From: Alteribacillus sp. YIM 98480 | GTDB taxonomy: Bacteria; Bacillota; Bacilli; Bacillales; Marinococcaceae | Direction: 5' to 3' | Length of the DNA stretch: 64,000 nt | Assembly: GCF_009765375.1 (NCBI RefSeq) | Contig: NZ_VTOK01000006.1 | Coordinates: 62,001 to 126,000 of the forward strand | In this document: one piece after another, positions 18,571 to 26,676 of the stretch | Layout of the letters: each line of letters starts with the position of its first letter | Position numbering within the stretch: the first letter of the stretch is position 1 | Notes under the pieces: model-generated | Told to the model about the DNA's origin: nothing | Seen by the model: the letters and a program-made list of their open reading frames with translations, nothing else | The model's database searches: none | Translations under genes and position numbers: made by a program

Positions 18571-18606
18571 GAACCATGTGCTCGAAAAAGTCGCACATGG
18601 TTTTCT
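18571..18606 (+). terminator. Terminator after bluB
   Basis: Perfect 10-bp stem AACCATGTGC (18572-18581) with GCACATGGTT (18593-18602), followed by TTTTC. Confidence 0.8.
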
Positions 18607-18781
18607 TTGCCCAGTTAAGAATAAAAACTCTCTTAGGTAATTAAGTTTAATTTTATGAAATGGATGAAAGTATAACAAAACGATTTTTGCCATAAGGACT
18701 CAGCGGAAAGCCGGGTTTTGCTAATTTGGCGACAAGTTGAGTTTTTCTAAAAGGAATTATTATGTTTTTGTTGAATGTAGA

Positions 18782-19171
18782 CTAAGGGTGTGAGGAAGAG
18801 GCTTGATTAGCTGAATGACTGAATAAATTAATCATAAATAGGACGGCACCGACAACAACCATAATTGAACCGATAATCGTAAAAAGAACAAGGGAGTGAT
18901 TATTTGTAAGTATCATAACAAAAAGGGTTCCTTGCATAATAGGAAGCCCTAGATTATGCAGCCAAAAATGGATGCTTGCTAATTTAGTTTGACTTGCAGT
19001 TGGATATATATAATAAATGATTCCAAATAGCGACATAGACACCCATCCTAATAAATTGATATGGGCGTGGACAGTGGTGTACTGAAATTGTTGAACGATT
19101 CCCATATATAGGCCCATACAAATACCAATGACAAAGTACACAACCGCAATTTTTAAAAATCGTGAAGTCAT
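18782..19171 (-). CDS. Small four-helix protein resembling a piece of heme-copper oxidase subunit I
   Basis: 129 residues, four predicted membrane segments. The stretch HAHINLLGWVSMSLFGIIYYIYP at about residues 35-57 is like the first ligand region of NorB/cbb3-type subunit I, and a second histidine (FWLHNLGLP) lies in the third helix. Full subunit I has about 12 helices, so this is either a stand-alone short relative (such short proteins occur in Bacillaceae) or a truncated form. No catalytic activity can be assumed. It is divergent from the next gene. Confidence 0.6.
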   Translation of the reverse strand: MTSRFLKIAVVYFVIGICMGLYMGIVQQFQYTTVHAHINLLGWVSMSLFGIIYYIYPTASQTKLASIHFWLHNLGLPIMQGTLFVMILTNNHSLVLFTIIGSIMVVVGAVLFMINLFSHSANQASSSHP

Positions 19172-19278
19172 TTAAATAATCAACTGCCTTTCTTTATTAG
19201 TATTTAATCCTATATTTGTTTGTGGTATAAAATGACTAAATAATGAAAAATGACGAAAAGTTTTTAAGGAGGCAAATG

Positions 19279-20274
19279 ATGAAAGCAGTCGTACATGAAC
19301 GCCAATCTGGAATGGACGGGCTTCATTATCGAAACATGGAACAAATGGAACCAAAAGAAGGGGAGGTAAAAGTAAAACTGAAAACTGCTGGTTTAAATCA
19401 CCGGGATATATTTCTGCTTGAGCGGCATAAACCTACTGAACCTCCTATCATTCTGGGCTCAGATGGGGCAGGAATTGTTGAAACAGCGGGACAAGGAGTT
19501 GAAAATGTAAAAATTGGCGATGAAGTCATCATTAATCCATCTATTGGATGGAAACACAATAGCGAGGCACCGCCTGAGGGTTTTAATGTTCTTGGGTATC
19601 CGGATCACGGTACTTTTGCGGAATATATTATTATTTCTGCTGATAACGTAGAGTTAAAACCTGCTTATTTATCGTGGGAAGAAGCAGGAGTATTGTCATT
19701 GGCTGCATTAACTGCTTATCGGGCTTTATTTACAAGAGGTCATTTGCGTGCCGGTTCAACTGTGCTCATCCCAGGTATTGGAAGCGGAGTGGCGACTTTT
19801 TTATTACAATTTGCAAAGGCTGCTGGAGCAGCAGTTTACGTGACTTCTCGTTCAAAAGATAAATGTGAGAAAGCTCTTGAACTTGGTGCAGATAAAGCTA
19901 TTGACAGCAATGAAGACTGGAATAAGCAATTAAATAATGAAAAAGTGGATATCGTCATTGAATGTGTAGGTGCTGCAACATTTAATAAGTCTTTTGATCA
20001 AGTTCGACGCGGCGGCACCGTTGTCACATTTGGAGCGTCTGCCGGTGATAAAGTAGAAATCGATATTCGGAAATTTTTTTATGGCCAGTACAATTTACTG
20101 GGAACAACGATGGGAAGCGCTGAAGAATATAGAGAAATGCTGGAGTTTATACAAAAGCATCAAATAAAACCAGTGCTTGATCAAATATATCCTATTGAGC
20201 AGTTTCAGGAAGGATTTTATCGAATGGAAAAAGGGGCTCAGCTCGGAAAGATAGGGTTTGATATTAATACTTAG
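19279..20274 (+). CDS. MDR-superfamily zinc-type alcohol dehydrogenase / quinone oxidoreductase
   Basis: 331 residues. Catalytic GroES-like domain (GLNHRDIFLLERH, LGSDGAGIV, GDEVIINPSIGW) and a Rossmann domain with VLIPGIGSGVATFLLQFAKAAGA and YVTSRSKDKCEKALELGAD. The four-cysteine structural zinc loop is lacking and the usual catalytic Cys is replaced by asparagine (LNHRD), so it is closer to quinone reductase-like MDRs. ATG 19279 is 6 nt after AAGGAGG; ATG 19276 is an alternative. Substrate unknown. Confidence 0.88.
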   Translation: MKAVVHERQSGMDGLHYRNMEQMEPKEGEVKVKLKTAGLNHRDIFLLERHKPTEPPIILGSDGAGIVETAGQGVENVKIGDEVIINPSIGWKHNSEAPPEGFNVLGYPDHGTFAEYIIISADNVELKPAYLSWEEAGVLSLAALTAYRALFTRGHLRAGSTVLIPGIGSGVATFLLQFAKAAGAAVYVTSRSKDKCEKALELGADKAIDSNEDWNKQLNNEKVDIVIECVGAATFNKSFDQVRRGGTVVTFGASAGDKVEIDIRKFFYGQYNLLGTTMGSAEEYREMLEFIQKHQIKPVLDQIYPIEQFQEGFYRMEKGAQLGKIGFDINT

Positions 20275-20670
20275 ATGATTACGTAATTTGGGAGTTTGCA
20301 TATGGTATACTTGAAGGAGGTACATGACTATAATGCCATTTGAAAACCTTTTCATAAATGAATTTGGCTCTTGGTATGCATGAGCCCCGCGCAAGTGTCG
20401 AAGATTCAGACTGTTCATTCCTGTTTTTGTACTAAGATACGTTTTGGTTTCCCTTCTTCCATTGACATGTAACTGGGAAGGGAAGAAAAGCTGGATACAG
20501 AAGGGTTGGTAACCCCTTCTCCTTTTTCAAAACATCGTCGAAAAAAATTTTCTACAGAAACAATTTTCTACAATATTTTAATTCATTTTCCTGTATGATA
20601 GTCTGTGTGAATTCATAACAGCTAAGAATCTTTTCCAATAAAAACATGTGTATTAAAAAAGATAGAGGAG
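20275..20670 (+). other. Intergenic stretch with a micro-ORF and hairpins
   Basis: A 19-codon frame (20324-20383, MTIMPFENLFINEFGSWYA) has a perfect AAGGAGG just upstream. Two hairpins follow: TTCCCTTC with GAAGGGAA around 20448-20484, and AGAAGGG (20499-20505) with CCCTTCT (20514-20520) plus CCTTTTTC, which may terminate. Near 20536, CGTCGAA is one base off the Spo0A box TGTCGAA. No larger gene is visible. Confidence 0.4.
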
Positions 20671-20874
20671 ATGGAAACAATTTTTAGGGAAATGGTCTTG
20701 CTGAGTCAAATAACGTTGAAAAAAAAGGAAATGCATAAGAAAGCGGATCTTTACGGACTGACTGATCCTAGAACAGTAGATTCGAGCCAGGAGTTAGATA
20801 TTTTACTTAATGAATTCCAAAGGATACAGACAAAATCAAAAAAAAGCTTGTTCAATATTATTAAAGAATTTTAA
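20671..20874 (+). CDS. Spo0E-like aspartyl-phosphate phosphatase
   Basis: A small helical protein with the Spo0E family signature: a basic first helix, GLTDPRTVDSSQELDILLNEFQ in the middle, and a short basic tail. The invariant SQELD motif is intact. Such proteins remove phosphate from Spo0A~P and delay sporulation. Start choice is uncertain: ATG 20671 touches its GAGGAG site, and ATG 20692 (MVLLSQITLKKKEM) gives the usual Spo0E length. Confidence 0.85.
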   Translation: METIFREMVLLSQITLKKKEMHKKADLYGLTDPRTVDSSQELDILLNEFQRIQTKSKKSLFNIIKEF

Positions 20875-21006
20875 GGGATTTGGAAAAACTCGACTTGCGG
20901 CCATTTTAAAGCAAATCGCCTAGAAACCCCGTGTCCTGCGGAAACAGGCGGTATAGTCCATCCCTTTGTACTGTTGAGCAACTTATTCTTTATCAGTGTA
21001 AAAAAG

Positions 21007-21040
21007 AACACTGCTTTCCTTTTGGGAGGCAGTGTTTTCT
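21007..21040 (+). terminator. Terminator downstream of the Spo0E-like gene
   Basis: AACACTGC (21007-21014) pairs with GCAGTGTT (21029-21036), extended inward by TTCC/GGGA, followed by TTCT. Confidence 0.7.
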
Positions 21041-21118
21041 CATGAAAAAACAATCATGCATATTAATGTATCCTTTTTCATGAACTTAAATAATAAATGT
21101 TTTAAGGGGGAAGGGATC

Positions 21119-21778
21119 TTGTACTTTGTCCCAACTTATAATGAATGTCTGTGGAACATTCGCAGTAAACGTATAATGACAGTCTATGGTGCAGGAAACA
21201 TTTTAGTGGAACCAAACATAGCTAAAGTGCAGTTAGGAGTGGTGACTCAAAGTAAAGAACTTAGCGTTGCACAGCAAGAGAATGCGGCAATAATGCATCA
21301 AGTGATCACTTCTTTGATCGAAGCTGGAATCCATGAAGAAAACATTCAGACTGTTGACTTTTTCATTACGCCTCAATATGATTATGTGGATGGAAAACAG
21401 GAATTTAGAGAATTTCAGGTAACTCACATGATTACTGTCATGATAGATAACATAAATCAGACTGGAAACATTATAGATATGGCTGTAGAAAACGGAGCGA
21501 ACCGCGTTTCAGATATTCATTTTTCATTAGAAAATGCTCAACCCTACTACCTGCAATCCCTTCGCGCTGCTTTAGAAGATGCCCTCGCAAAAGCTCAAAC
21601 CATCGCTGAAACGATGCAGCTTCGTCTGGATCCTTCTCCGATTGATATTAAAGAGCAATTTACTTCTCCTGTTGTAAGTGATTCACCTCAAACGTTTTCA
21701 TTGTCTGCCGTATCAGTTGAACCCGGACAGTTAACCATTGCTGCACAAGTAGAAGTTCAATTTCAGTTTTATTCCTAA
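21119..21778 (+). CDS. SIMPL domain (DUF541) protein
   Basis: 219 residues. After a short N-terminal extension the protein starts with MTVYGAGNILVEPNIAKVQLGV, the typical first strand of SIMPL proteins, with PQYDYVDGKQEFREFQVTHMITV in the middle and a beta-rich C-terminus. No signal peptide is visible, so it is probably cytoplasmic or spore-associated. TTG 21119 follows AAGGGGGAAGGG; the more upstream ATG of the frame lies in the preceding terminator. Molecular role unknown. Confidence 0.82.
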   Translation: MYFVPTYNECLWNIRSKRIMTVYGAGNILVEPNIAKVQLGVVTQSKELSVAQQENAAIMHQVITSLIEAGIHEENIQTVDFFITPQYDYVDGKQEFREFQVTHMITVMIDNINQTGNIIDMAVENGANRVSDIHFSLENAQPYYLQSLRAALEDALAKAQTIAETMQLRLDPSPIDIKEQFTSPVVSDSPQTFSLSAVSVEPGQLTIAAQVEVQFQFYS

Positions 21779-21781
21779 CTA

Positions 21782-22228
21782 TTATAGTACTTGATATATC
21801 TTCAATATCTTCACATAAAAAGACGTAATCATAAAGCCTATGAGATAAATAAGAAAAGTGAAGAAAATGTTCCATTGCCCGTAATAGTGAATCTTATCCA
21901 ATAAGACACCTAAATATTCCATGCACGTCGTAACGAAGGTAAACACTATTAGCAGCAAATTGCTGTTCATTAGCTGTTTTATTTTTAAATAAGAAAAAAG
22001 ACAGCAAATAAAGGGAAAATAACCAAAATTAAACGGAAGCACAGGTAAGGAAGGGTTGTCATGAAATGGTGCTACTAACCAAAAGATTTTAAATCCCCAG
22101 TCATTTGCTGCAAAAGCAATAGAAACTCCTAATGGATAGAAAAAGACAATAATTTTGGGATATTTCTTATATAAGAAAAAAGATAAGATTAATGGAATAA
22201 TAAATCCTAACACTATATTAAAAAACAT
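21782..22228 (-). CDS. Four-helix membrane protein, possibly CBO0543 family
   Basis: 148 residues, almost all in four membrane helices. The block VLPFNFGYFPFICCLFSYLK is matched in the divergent neighbour (TFPQNFGYFPILGCIFISTL), and EYLGVLLDKI..YGQWNIFFTFLIYL is matched by EYAMVVIRKV..SKGWTIVHTFFIYV, so the two are paralogues facing away from each other across 140 bp. No function known. The stop lies only 3 nt from the stop of the convergent SIMPL gene. Confidence 0.7.
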   Translation of the reverse strand: MFFNIVLGFIIPLILSFFLYKKYPKIIVFFYPLGVSIAFAANDWGFKIFWLVAPFHDNPSLPVLPFNFGYFPFICCLFSYLKIKQLMNSNLLLIVFTFVTTCMEYLGVLLDKIHYYGQWNIFFTFLIYLIGFMITSFYVKILKIYQVL

Positions 22229-22367
22229 TCCCTTAACCTCCAGATTCGTCTTAATAAACTTTTCCGATTTTTGATTTATTGATTCTTTGCTTTTTGAAGT
22301 CAGTATTCTTATAAGAATGAATAGTTGAATTTTGGTCTGGCTATCATCTCATTAGAGGTGATTTTAT

Positions 22368-22808
22368 ATGGCTGTAAATATTATATTTGGATTTATTATC
22401 CCCTGGATATGCGGCATTTTATTATTCAAAGATGATAAAAATATAATAAAAAAAGTAGTGCCATTTGTGAGTTTTCTTTCTGTCTTGATAAATGTAGCAG
22501 GCAATAAATATTGGCTTGTCAAGCCACGAGTTAACAAATGGCAGTTTTTAACTACTTTTCCACAAAATTTCGGTTACTTTCCCATTTTGGGATGTATCTT
22601 TATTTCCACTCTATATAAAAAATATACATTTACTGACATATGGGTGATCTTATTTGCTATTTTTTCTACAGCGGTGGAATATGCAATGGTTGTTATACGA
22701 AAAGTTGAATATAGCAAAGGCTGGACGATTGTCCATACGTTTTTTATTTATGTTCTGTCCTTGTGGCTGTTAAAAAACTATTATATTTGGGTTAAAAATG
22801 GTTCCTAA
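22368..22808 (+). CDS. Four-helix membrane protein, paralogue of the divergent neighbour
   Basis: 146 residues, four predicted helices, sharing the NFGYFP motif and the EY-x(6)-[KR]-[VI] plus W..hTF..Y pattern with the gene at 21782-22228. GAGGTGA lies just before the ATG. Tentatively in the CBO0543-like group of Bacillus membrane proteins; function unknown. Confidence 0.7.
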   Translation: MAVNIIFGFIIPWICGILLFKDDKNIIKKVVPFVSFLSVLINVAGNKYWLVKPRVNKWQFLTTFPQNFGYFPILGCIFISTLYKKYTFTDIWVILFAIFSTAVEYAMVVIRKVEYSKGWTIVHTFFIYVLSLWLLKNYYIWVKNGS

Positions 22809-22945
22809 ACGTAACCCGTCTTACCCATTTTTTACATCGGCCTTAAACTATAAAAGGCAACGAAGATTCTTGGAGACAAGAGTTTTTCAAAAGTATCAGG
22901 ATACCTTTCCGATAGATAGGGAAAAATGGGAGTAAGGAGGGGAAA

Positions 22946-23989
22946 GTGTTGTTATTTATTTTTGATTTAATGAAAAACGTAGTAAAAGCAAGGAAGCTTA
23001 CGATTTTCTTTATTACTATTTTATTTATAGCGTTAAGTTCTTTCTTTATTTCGTATTTAGAGCCGGGGGAATTTACTTCACCTTTTCTTGGTTTCTGGTG
23101 GGTAATGACCACCATGACAACGACTGGTTATGGGGATTTGGTTCCTAAAACTGTATCTGGAAAGTTATTTGCGGTATTTTTATACATTTTTGGGGTAGGC
23201 TTAATTGGTGTAGTGATTGGAAAAATAGTGGAAAGCTTTGGGATATACAGAAAACTAAAGGAGGAGGGGAAATTGAGTTACAAAGGGAAAGATCATTATG
23301 TGATTGTTGGGTGGACGGAAAAAAGTCAAAATACAATTAAAGAGCTGCAGCTTTCTAATCCTGACGTTAATATCGTAGTCATCGATTCATCCTCTAAAGC
23401 GCCATTTACGCCATCTGCACGGTTGTTTTATATAAATGGAGATGTAACCGATATAGATACTTATGAAAAAGCAAACCTAACATATGCGAAAGCAGTGCTT
23501 GTATATTCTCCTCATGGAATGATCGATGAAACAACTGCTGATGGAATGACTTTACTCATTACAAGTTCTATAAAAAGTTTTATGAGACAAACCAATAAAA
23601 ATGTTTATACGCTCGTAGAAATAAAAAAGGAAAACCATATAGCCAATTTTAAACACTTAGAAGTAGATGAGTTTGTGCTGGCGGGTGAAGCGTTATCTGA
23701 TTTAATGGCAAGGTCCGCTATGTTCAAAGGATCGAGTACTTTATTTATGAAGCTGTTAAGCAGAAAATATGATGTCAGCTTATGGAACGTACCTAAAAGT
23801 GAAAGCTGGGTAACTTACGAGGATGCTTTTGAAGACTTAAAGAAAAAAGGTGCTCATTTAATAGCTGATAAAGAAAACTTCAATATCATTAAACACTTAG
23901 ATGAAACGCTGCCAATGGATTCGAAACTGTTTATTATTTGTGAGGAACAAGTGTACAAAAATGTAATGGATTCCATGAAGGAAGGTTAG
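22946..23989 (+). CDS. Potassium channel with RCK (TrkA-N) domain, YugO-like
   Basis: 347 residues. Two membrane helices flank a pore with selectivity filter TTTGYGDLVP at about residues 58-67. After the gate helix comes a cytoplasmic RCK domain beginning DHYVIVGWTEKSQNTIKEL with VVIDSSSK and FYINGDVTDIDTYEKA. It resembles B. subtilis YugO and calcium-gated MthK-type channels. GTG 22946 is placed 5-6 nt after AGGAGGGG. Confidence 0.92.
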   Translation: MLLFIFDLMKNVVKARKLTIFFITILFIALSSFFISYLEPGEFTSPFLGFWWVMTTMTTTGYGDLVPKTVSGKLFAVFLYIFGVGLIGVVIGKIVESFGIYRKLKEEGKLSYKGKDHYVIVGWTEKSQNTIKELQLSNPDVNIVVIDSSSKAPFTPSARLFYINGDVTDIDTYEKANLTYAKAVLVYSPHGMIDETTADGMTLLITSSIKSFMRQTNKNVYTLVEIKKENHIANFKHLEVDEFVLAGEALSDLMARSAMFKGSSTLFMKLLSRKYDVSLWNVPKSESWVTYEDAFEDLKKKGAHLIADKENFNIIKHLDETLPMDSKLFIICEEQVYKNVMDSMKEG

Positions 23990-24097
23990 TCTTGAGCAGT
24001 AAATCTCAAGACCTTGTATGGTGAACGGATATAAATCATCTTCTCTCTTCTAACCTATTGTGACAGCTTCACATAGAGTAAAGAGGGAGGATTTTTA

Positions 24098-25036
24098 ATG
24101 AATACAATGGTGCCGTTTCTTCAAGAGATGTTAGCCCTTTATGGTATGGTTGTTATTGGATATTTAGCAAGAAAAAAGGCTATCTTAAACACACATGCGG
24201 ACCACACCCTTACTCAATTAGTATTATGTATCACCCTGCCTGCGTTAATATTGTTTTCAATGGATATTTCCTTTTCAAAAGTTTTGGTGCTGGACATGGT
24301 TATTCTAGTTTGTTTATCTGTATATATTTTGTTTCTCGCTTGTGTAATAGGCAGGTTTATGAGAAAGCATTCTACATTATCTGCAGACCGGGAAAGTGTT
24401 TTGGAAGGACTTATTATATTCGGGAACCAAGGTTTTCTTGGTTATGCTGTCGCTTATATAGTGTTTAACGAAGTTGGTATTGTCTATGCAACCATGTTTA
24501 ATGTCGTTTATTTAATATTAATTTGGACATATGGTATCTATCTGTTCGTTCGTTCTAAGGATACGATCGATTGGAAAAGCATATTTATTAATCCAGGTAT
24601 TATGGCTGTAATGGGAGGGGTGGTGATATTTTTTGCCCCCTTCAGCTGGCCTCATCCCGTTTCAAGTTTATTAGAAAGTATAGGCAAAATGACTATTCCT
24701 TTATCAATGATTCTGCTTGGAAGCTTACTTAAAAATGTCACTAGTAATGATATAGTAATTTACTTGAAAAACAAGCTAATGTGGCAAGTGGCAGCCGTTA
24801 AGCTCATTATTATACCGTTGTTGTTTATACCAGTAATATATTTATTTCCTATCTCTTATCCTCTGATCACCATAGCTGTGCTTATTGCTGGCATGCCATC
24901 AGCTCCAACCATTTCGATATATGCGAAAAAATATGGAGGAGACGCACAATTTGCCTCTACGGTGGTATTTTTTACTACAACTGCTGCTTTTGTTACCATT
25001 CCGCTTTTATTTTTTTGTATAAAATTATTCTATTGA
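24098..25036 (+). CDS. AEC (auxin efflux carrier) family transporter
   Basis: 312 residues, about ten membrane helices arranged as two five-helix halves. The N-terminal helix LYGMVVIGYLARKKAILN, TLTQLVLCITLPALI, and the later GGVVIFF..PLSMILLGSLL and MPSAPTISIYAKKYGGD are typical of AEC/bile-acid-type permeases. These often export organic acids such as malate; the substrate here is unknown. GGGAGG precedes the ATG. Confidence 0.88.
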   Translation: MNTMVPFLQEMLALYGMVVIGYLARKKAILNTHADHTLTQLVLCITLPALILFSMDISFSKVLVLDMVILVCLSVYILFLACVIGRFMRKHSTLSADRESVLEGLIIFGNQGFLGYAVAYIVFNEVGIVYATMFNVVYLILIWTYGIYLFVRSKDTIDWKSIFINPGIMAVMGGVVIFFAPFSWPHPVSSLLESIGKMTIPLSMILLGSLLKNVTSNDIVIYLKNKLMWQVAAVKLIIIPLLFIPVIYLFPISYPLITIAVLIAGMPSAPTISIYAKKYGGDAQFASTVVFFTTTAAFVTIPLLFFCIKLFY

Positions 25037-25116
25037 TTAGACACTTTGCTCGCCAATCCTGTAAAGTACGAGGAAGATAACTCAATAAGACTTGATGCAA
25101 TGATAGGGTGAAAATA

Positions 25117-26316
25117 ATGTCAAAAGAAATATCACTTAAAGTAAAAAACAAGTTTATAAACAAATATAAAAATGGGTACCCATTATTGTTGAAAGAAGCC
25201 ATTTTAAACGTAGAACAATTAAAAAAAGAAGGAATGCTGCTACGACTTACGGATGAAAACAACCGTTTTCTCGGAAAAGGTTATTATGGCAGGCAAAATA
25301 AAGGAGTTGGCTGGATACTGACTCAAAAGGAAAACGAATCAATCAATCAGAATTTTTTTGATAATAAAATAAGTAAAGCATTAAATAGACGCCGTTCGTT
25401 TTTTCAGGATAATACAACGACTGCTTTTCGTGTGTTTAATGGAGAAGGGGACGGCATAGGTGGATTAACGATTGATTATTATGACGGCTATTACGTCATT
25501 ACTTGGTACAGTCACGGTATATATGCGTTTCAGGATTTGGTCATTCGCTCATTACAAAATGTGACGGCCTTTAAAGGAATTTATCAGAAAAAAAGGTTTA
25601 ACACTGGTGGTAAATATGTGGACGAAGATGACTTTGTTACCGGAGTAAGAGGAGAGTTCCCTATTATTGTAAAGGAAAATGGCGTTCGTGTGGCGGTAAA
25701 TGTAAATGAAGGTCCAATGACGGGAATATTTTTAGATCAAAGAAATGTAAGAAAAGCGATTCGAGATAAATTTGCAAAAGGGAGAAGAGTTCTTAATACT
25801 TTTTCCTATACCGGTGCTTTCTCTGTGTTTGCTGCACTTGGCGGAGCAGAAAAAACAACCAGTGTAGATCTGGCAAATCGAAGTCTGCCAAAAACGATAG
25901 AACAATTCAGTGTAAACGGATTAGATTATGAAGCGCATGACATCAAAGTGATGGATGTTTTTAAATATTTTAACTATGCTTTCAAAAAAGGAATTACCTT
26001 TGACATGATTATTCTAGACCCGCCAAGTTTTGCCCGTTCAAAAAAGCACACCTTCAGCGCAGCAAAGGATTATAAAGACCTGTTAAAACAAGCTATTAAC
26101 ATAACAGAAGATAATGGGGTGATTGCAGCGTCAACGAATTACAGCGGTTTTGGCATGGATAAATTTAAATCGTTTATTAAGCAGGCATTTAAGGAGACAG
26201 AAAAGAAGTATAAAGTGCTAGAGGAACATGATTTACCAGAAGATTTTCAAACAGTTACAGCATACCCAGAAGGGAACTACTTAAAAGTTGTATTTATTAA
26301 AAAATATAGTGAATGA
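25117..26316 (+). CDS. PUA plus class I SAM methyltransferase, RlmI/YwbD-like rRNA methyltransferase
   Basis: 399 residues. N-terminal PUA domain (residues about 1-75: NGYPLLLKEAILN..RFLGKGYYGRQNKGVGWILT), EEHD-like linker, then a Rossmann methyltransferase: GIFLDQRNVRKAIRDKF, VLNTFSYTGAFSVFAALGGAEKTTSVD and the catalytic-site motif IILDPPSFARSKK. It probably makes 5-methylcytosine in 23S rRNA, as RlmI does. ATG 25117 has AGGGTGA upstream; the GTG at 25108 is within that site. Confidence 0.9.
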   Translation: MSKEISLKVKNKFINKYKNGYPLLLKEAILNVEQLKKEGMLLRLTDENNRFLGKGYYGRQNKGVGWILTQKENESINQNFFDNKISKALNRRRSFFQDNTTTAFRVFNGEGDGIGGLTIDYYDGYYVITWYSHGIYAFQDLVIRSLQNVTAFKGIYQKKRFNTGGKYVDEDDFVTGVRGEFPIIVKENGVRVAVNVNEGPMTGIFLDQRNVRKAIRDKFAKGRRVLNTFSYTGAFSVFAALGGAEKTTSVDLANRSLPKTIEQFSVNGLDYEAHDIKVMDVFKYFNYAFKKGITFDMIILDPPSFARSKKHTFSAAKDYKDLLKQAINITEDNGVIAASTNYSGFGMDKFKSFIKQAFKETEKKYKVLEEHDLPEDFQTVTAYPEGNYLKVVFIKKYSE

Positions 26317-26331
26317 AAGGAAGTTATTGAA

Positions 26332-26676
26332 GTGGCAGCACTCACCGAATTGACAACAATGGAAGATTGGGAACATACTTTGGAAAAATCTAATGAGCAG
26401 GCAGTGATGATTATTAAACACAGTACTGCCTGCCCGATAAGTGCTGAGGCATGGGAGGAAGTACAGGCTGGCGTTAAAGAAATAAACGAAACAGAAGCAG
26501 AATTTTTATTTGTTAAGGTTATTGAATCAAGACCCGTCTCCCAGAAAATTGCAGATGATATAGCAATTAAACATGAATCTCCTCAGGCTATTCTTATAAA
26601 AAACAAAAAGGCTGTGTGGAACACTTCGCACAGTGATATCACAAAACAAGCAATTCAGAATGCTGTACGCAGCTAG
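26332..26676 (+). CDS. ytxJ: Bacillithiol-system redox protein YtxJ/BrxC-like
   Basis: 114-residue thioredoxin-fold monothiol protein. The active site HSTACPISAEAW at residues about 30-41 has the TCPIS-type motif with one resolving cysteine, typical of BrxC (YtxJ), which reduces bacillithiolated proteins. A GTG start follows GAAAGGAAG. Its stop overlaps the stop of the convergent oxidoreductase gene; both use the shared palindrome CTAG. Confidence 0.88.
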   Translation: MAALTELTTMEDWEHTLEKSNEQAVMIIKHSTACPISAEAWEEVQAGVKEINETEAEFLFVKVIESRPVSQKIADDIAIKHESPQAILIKNKKAVWNTSHSDITKQAIQNAVRS

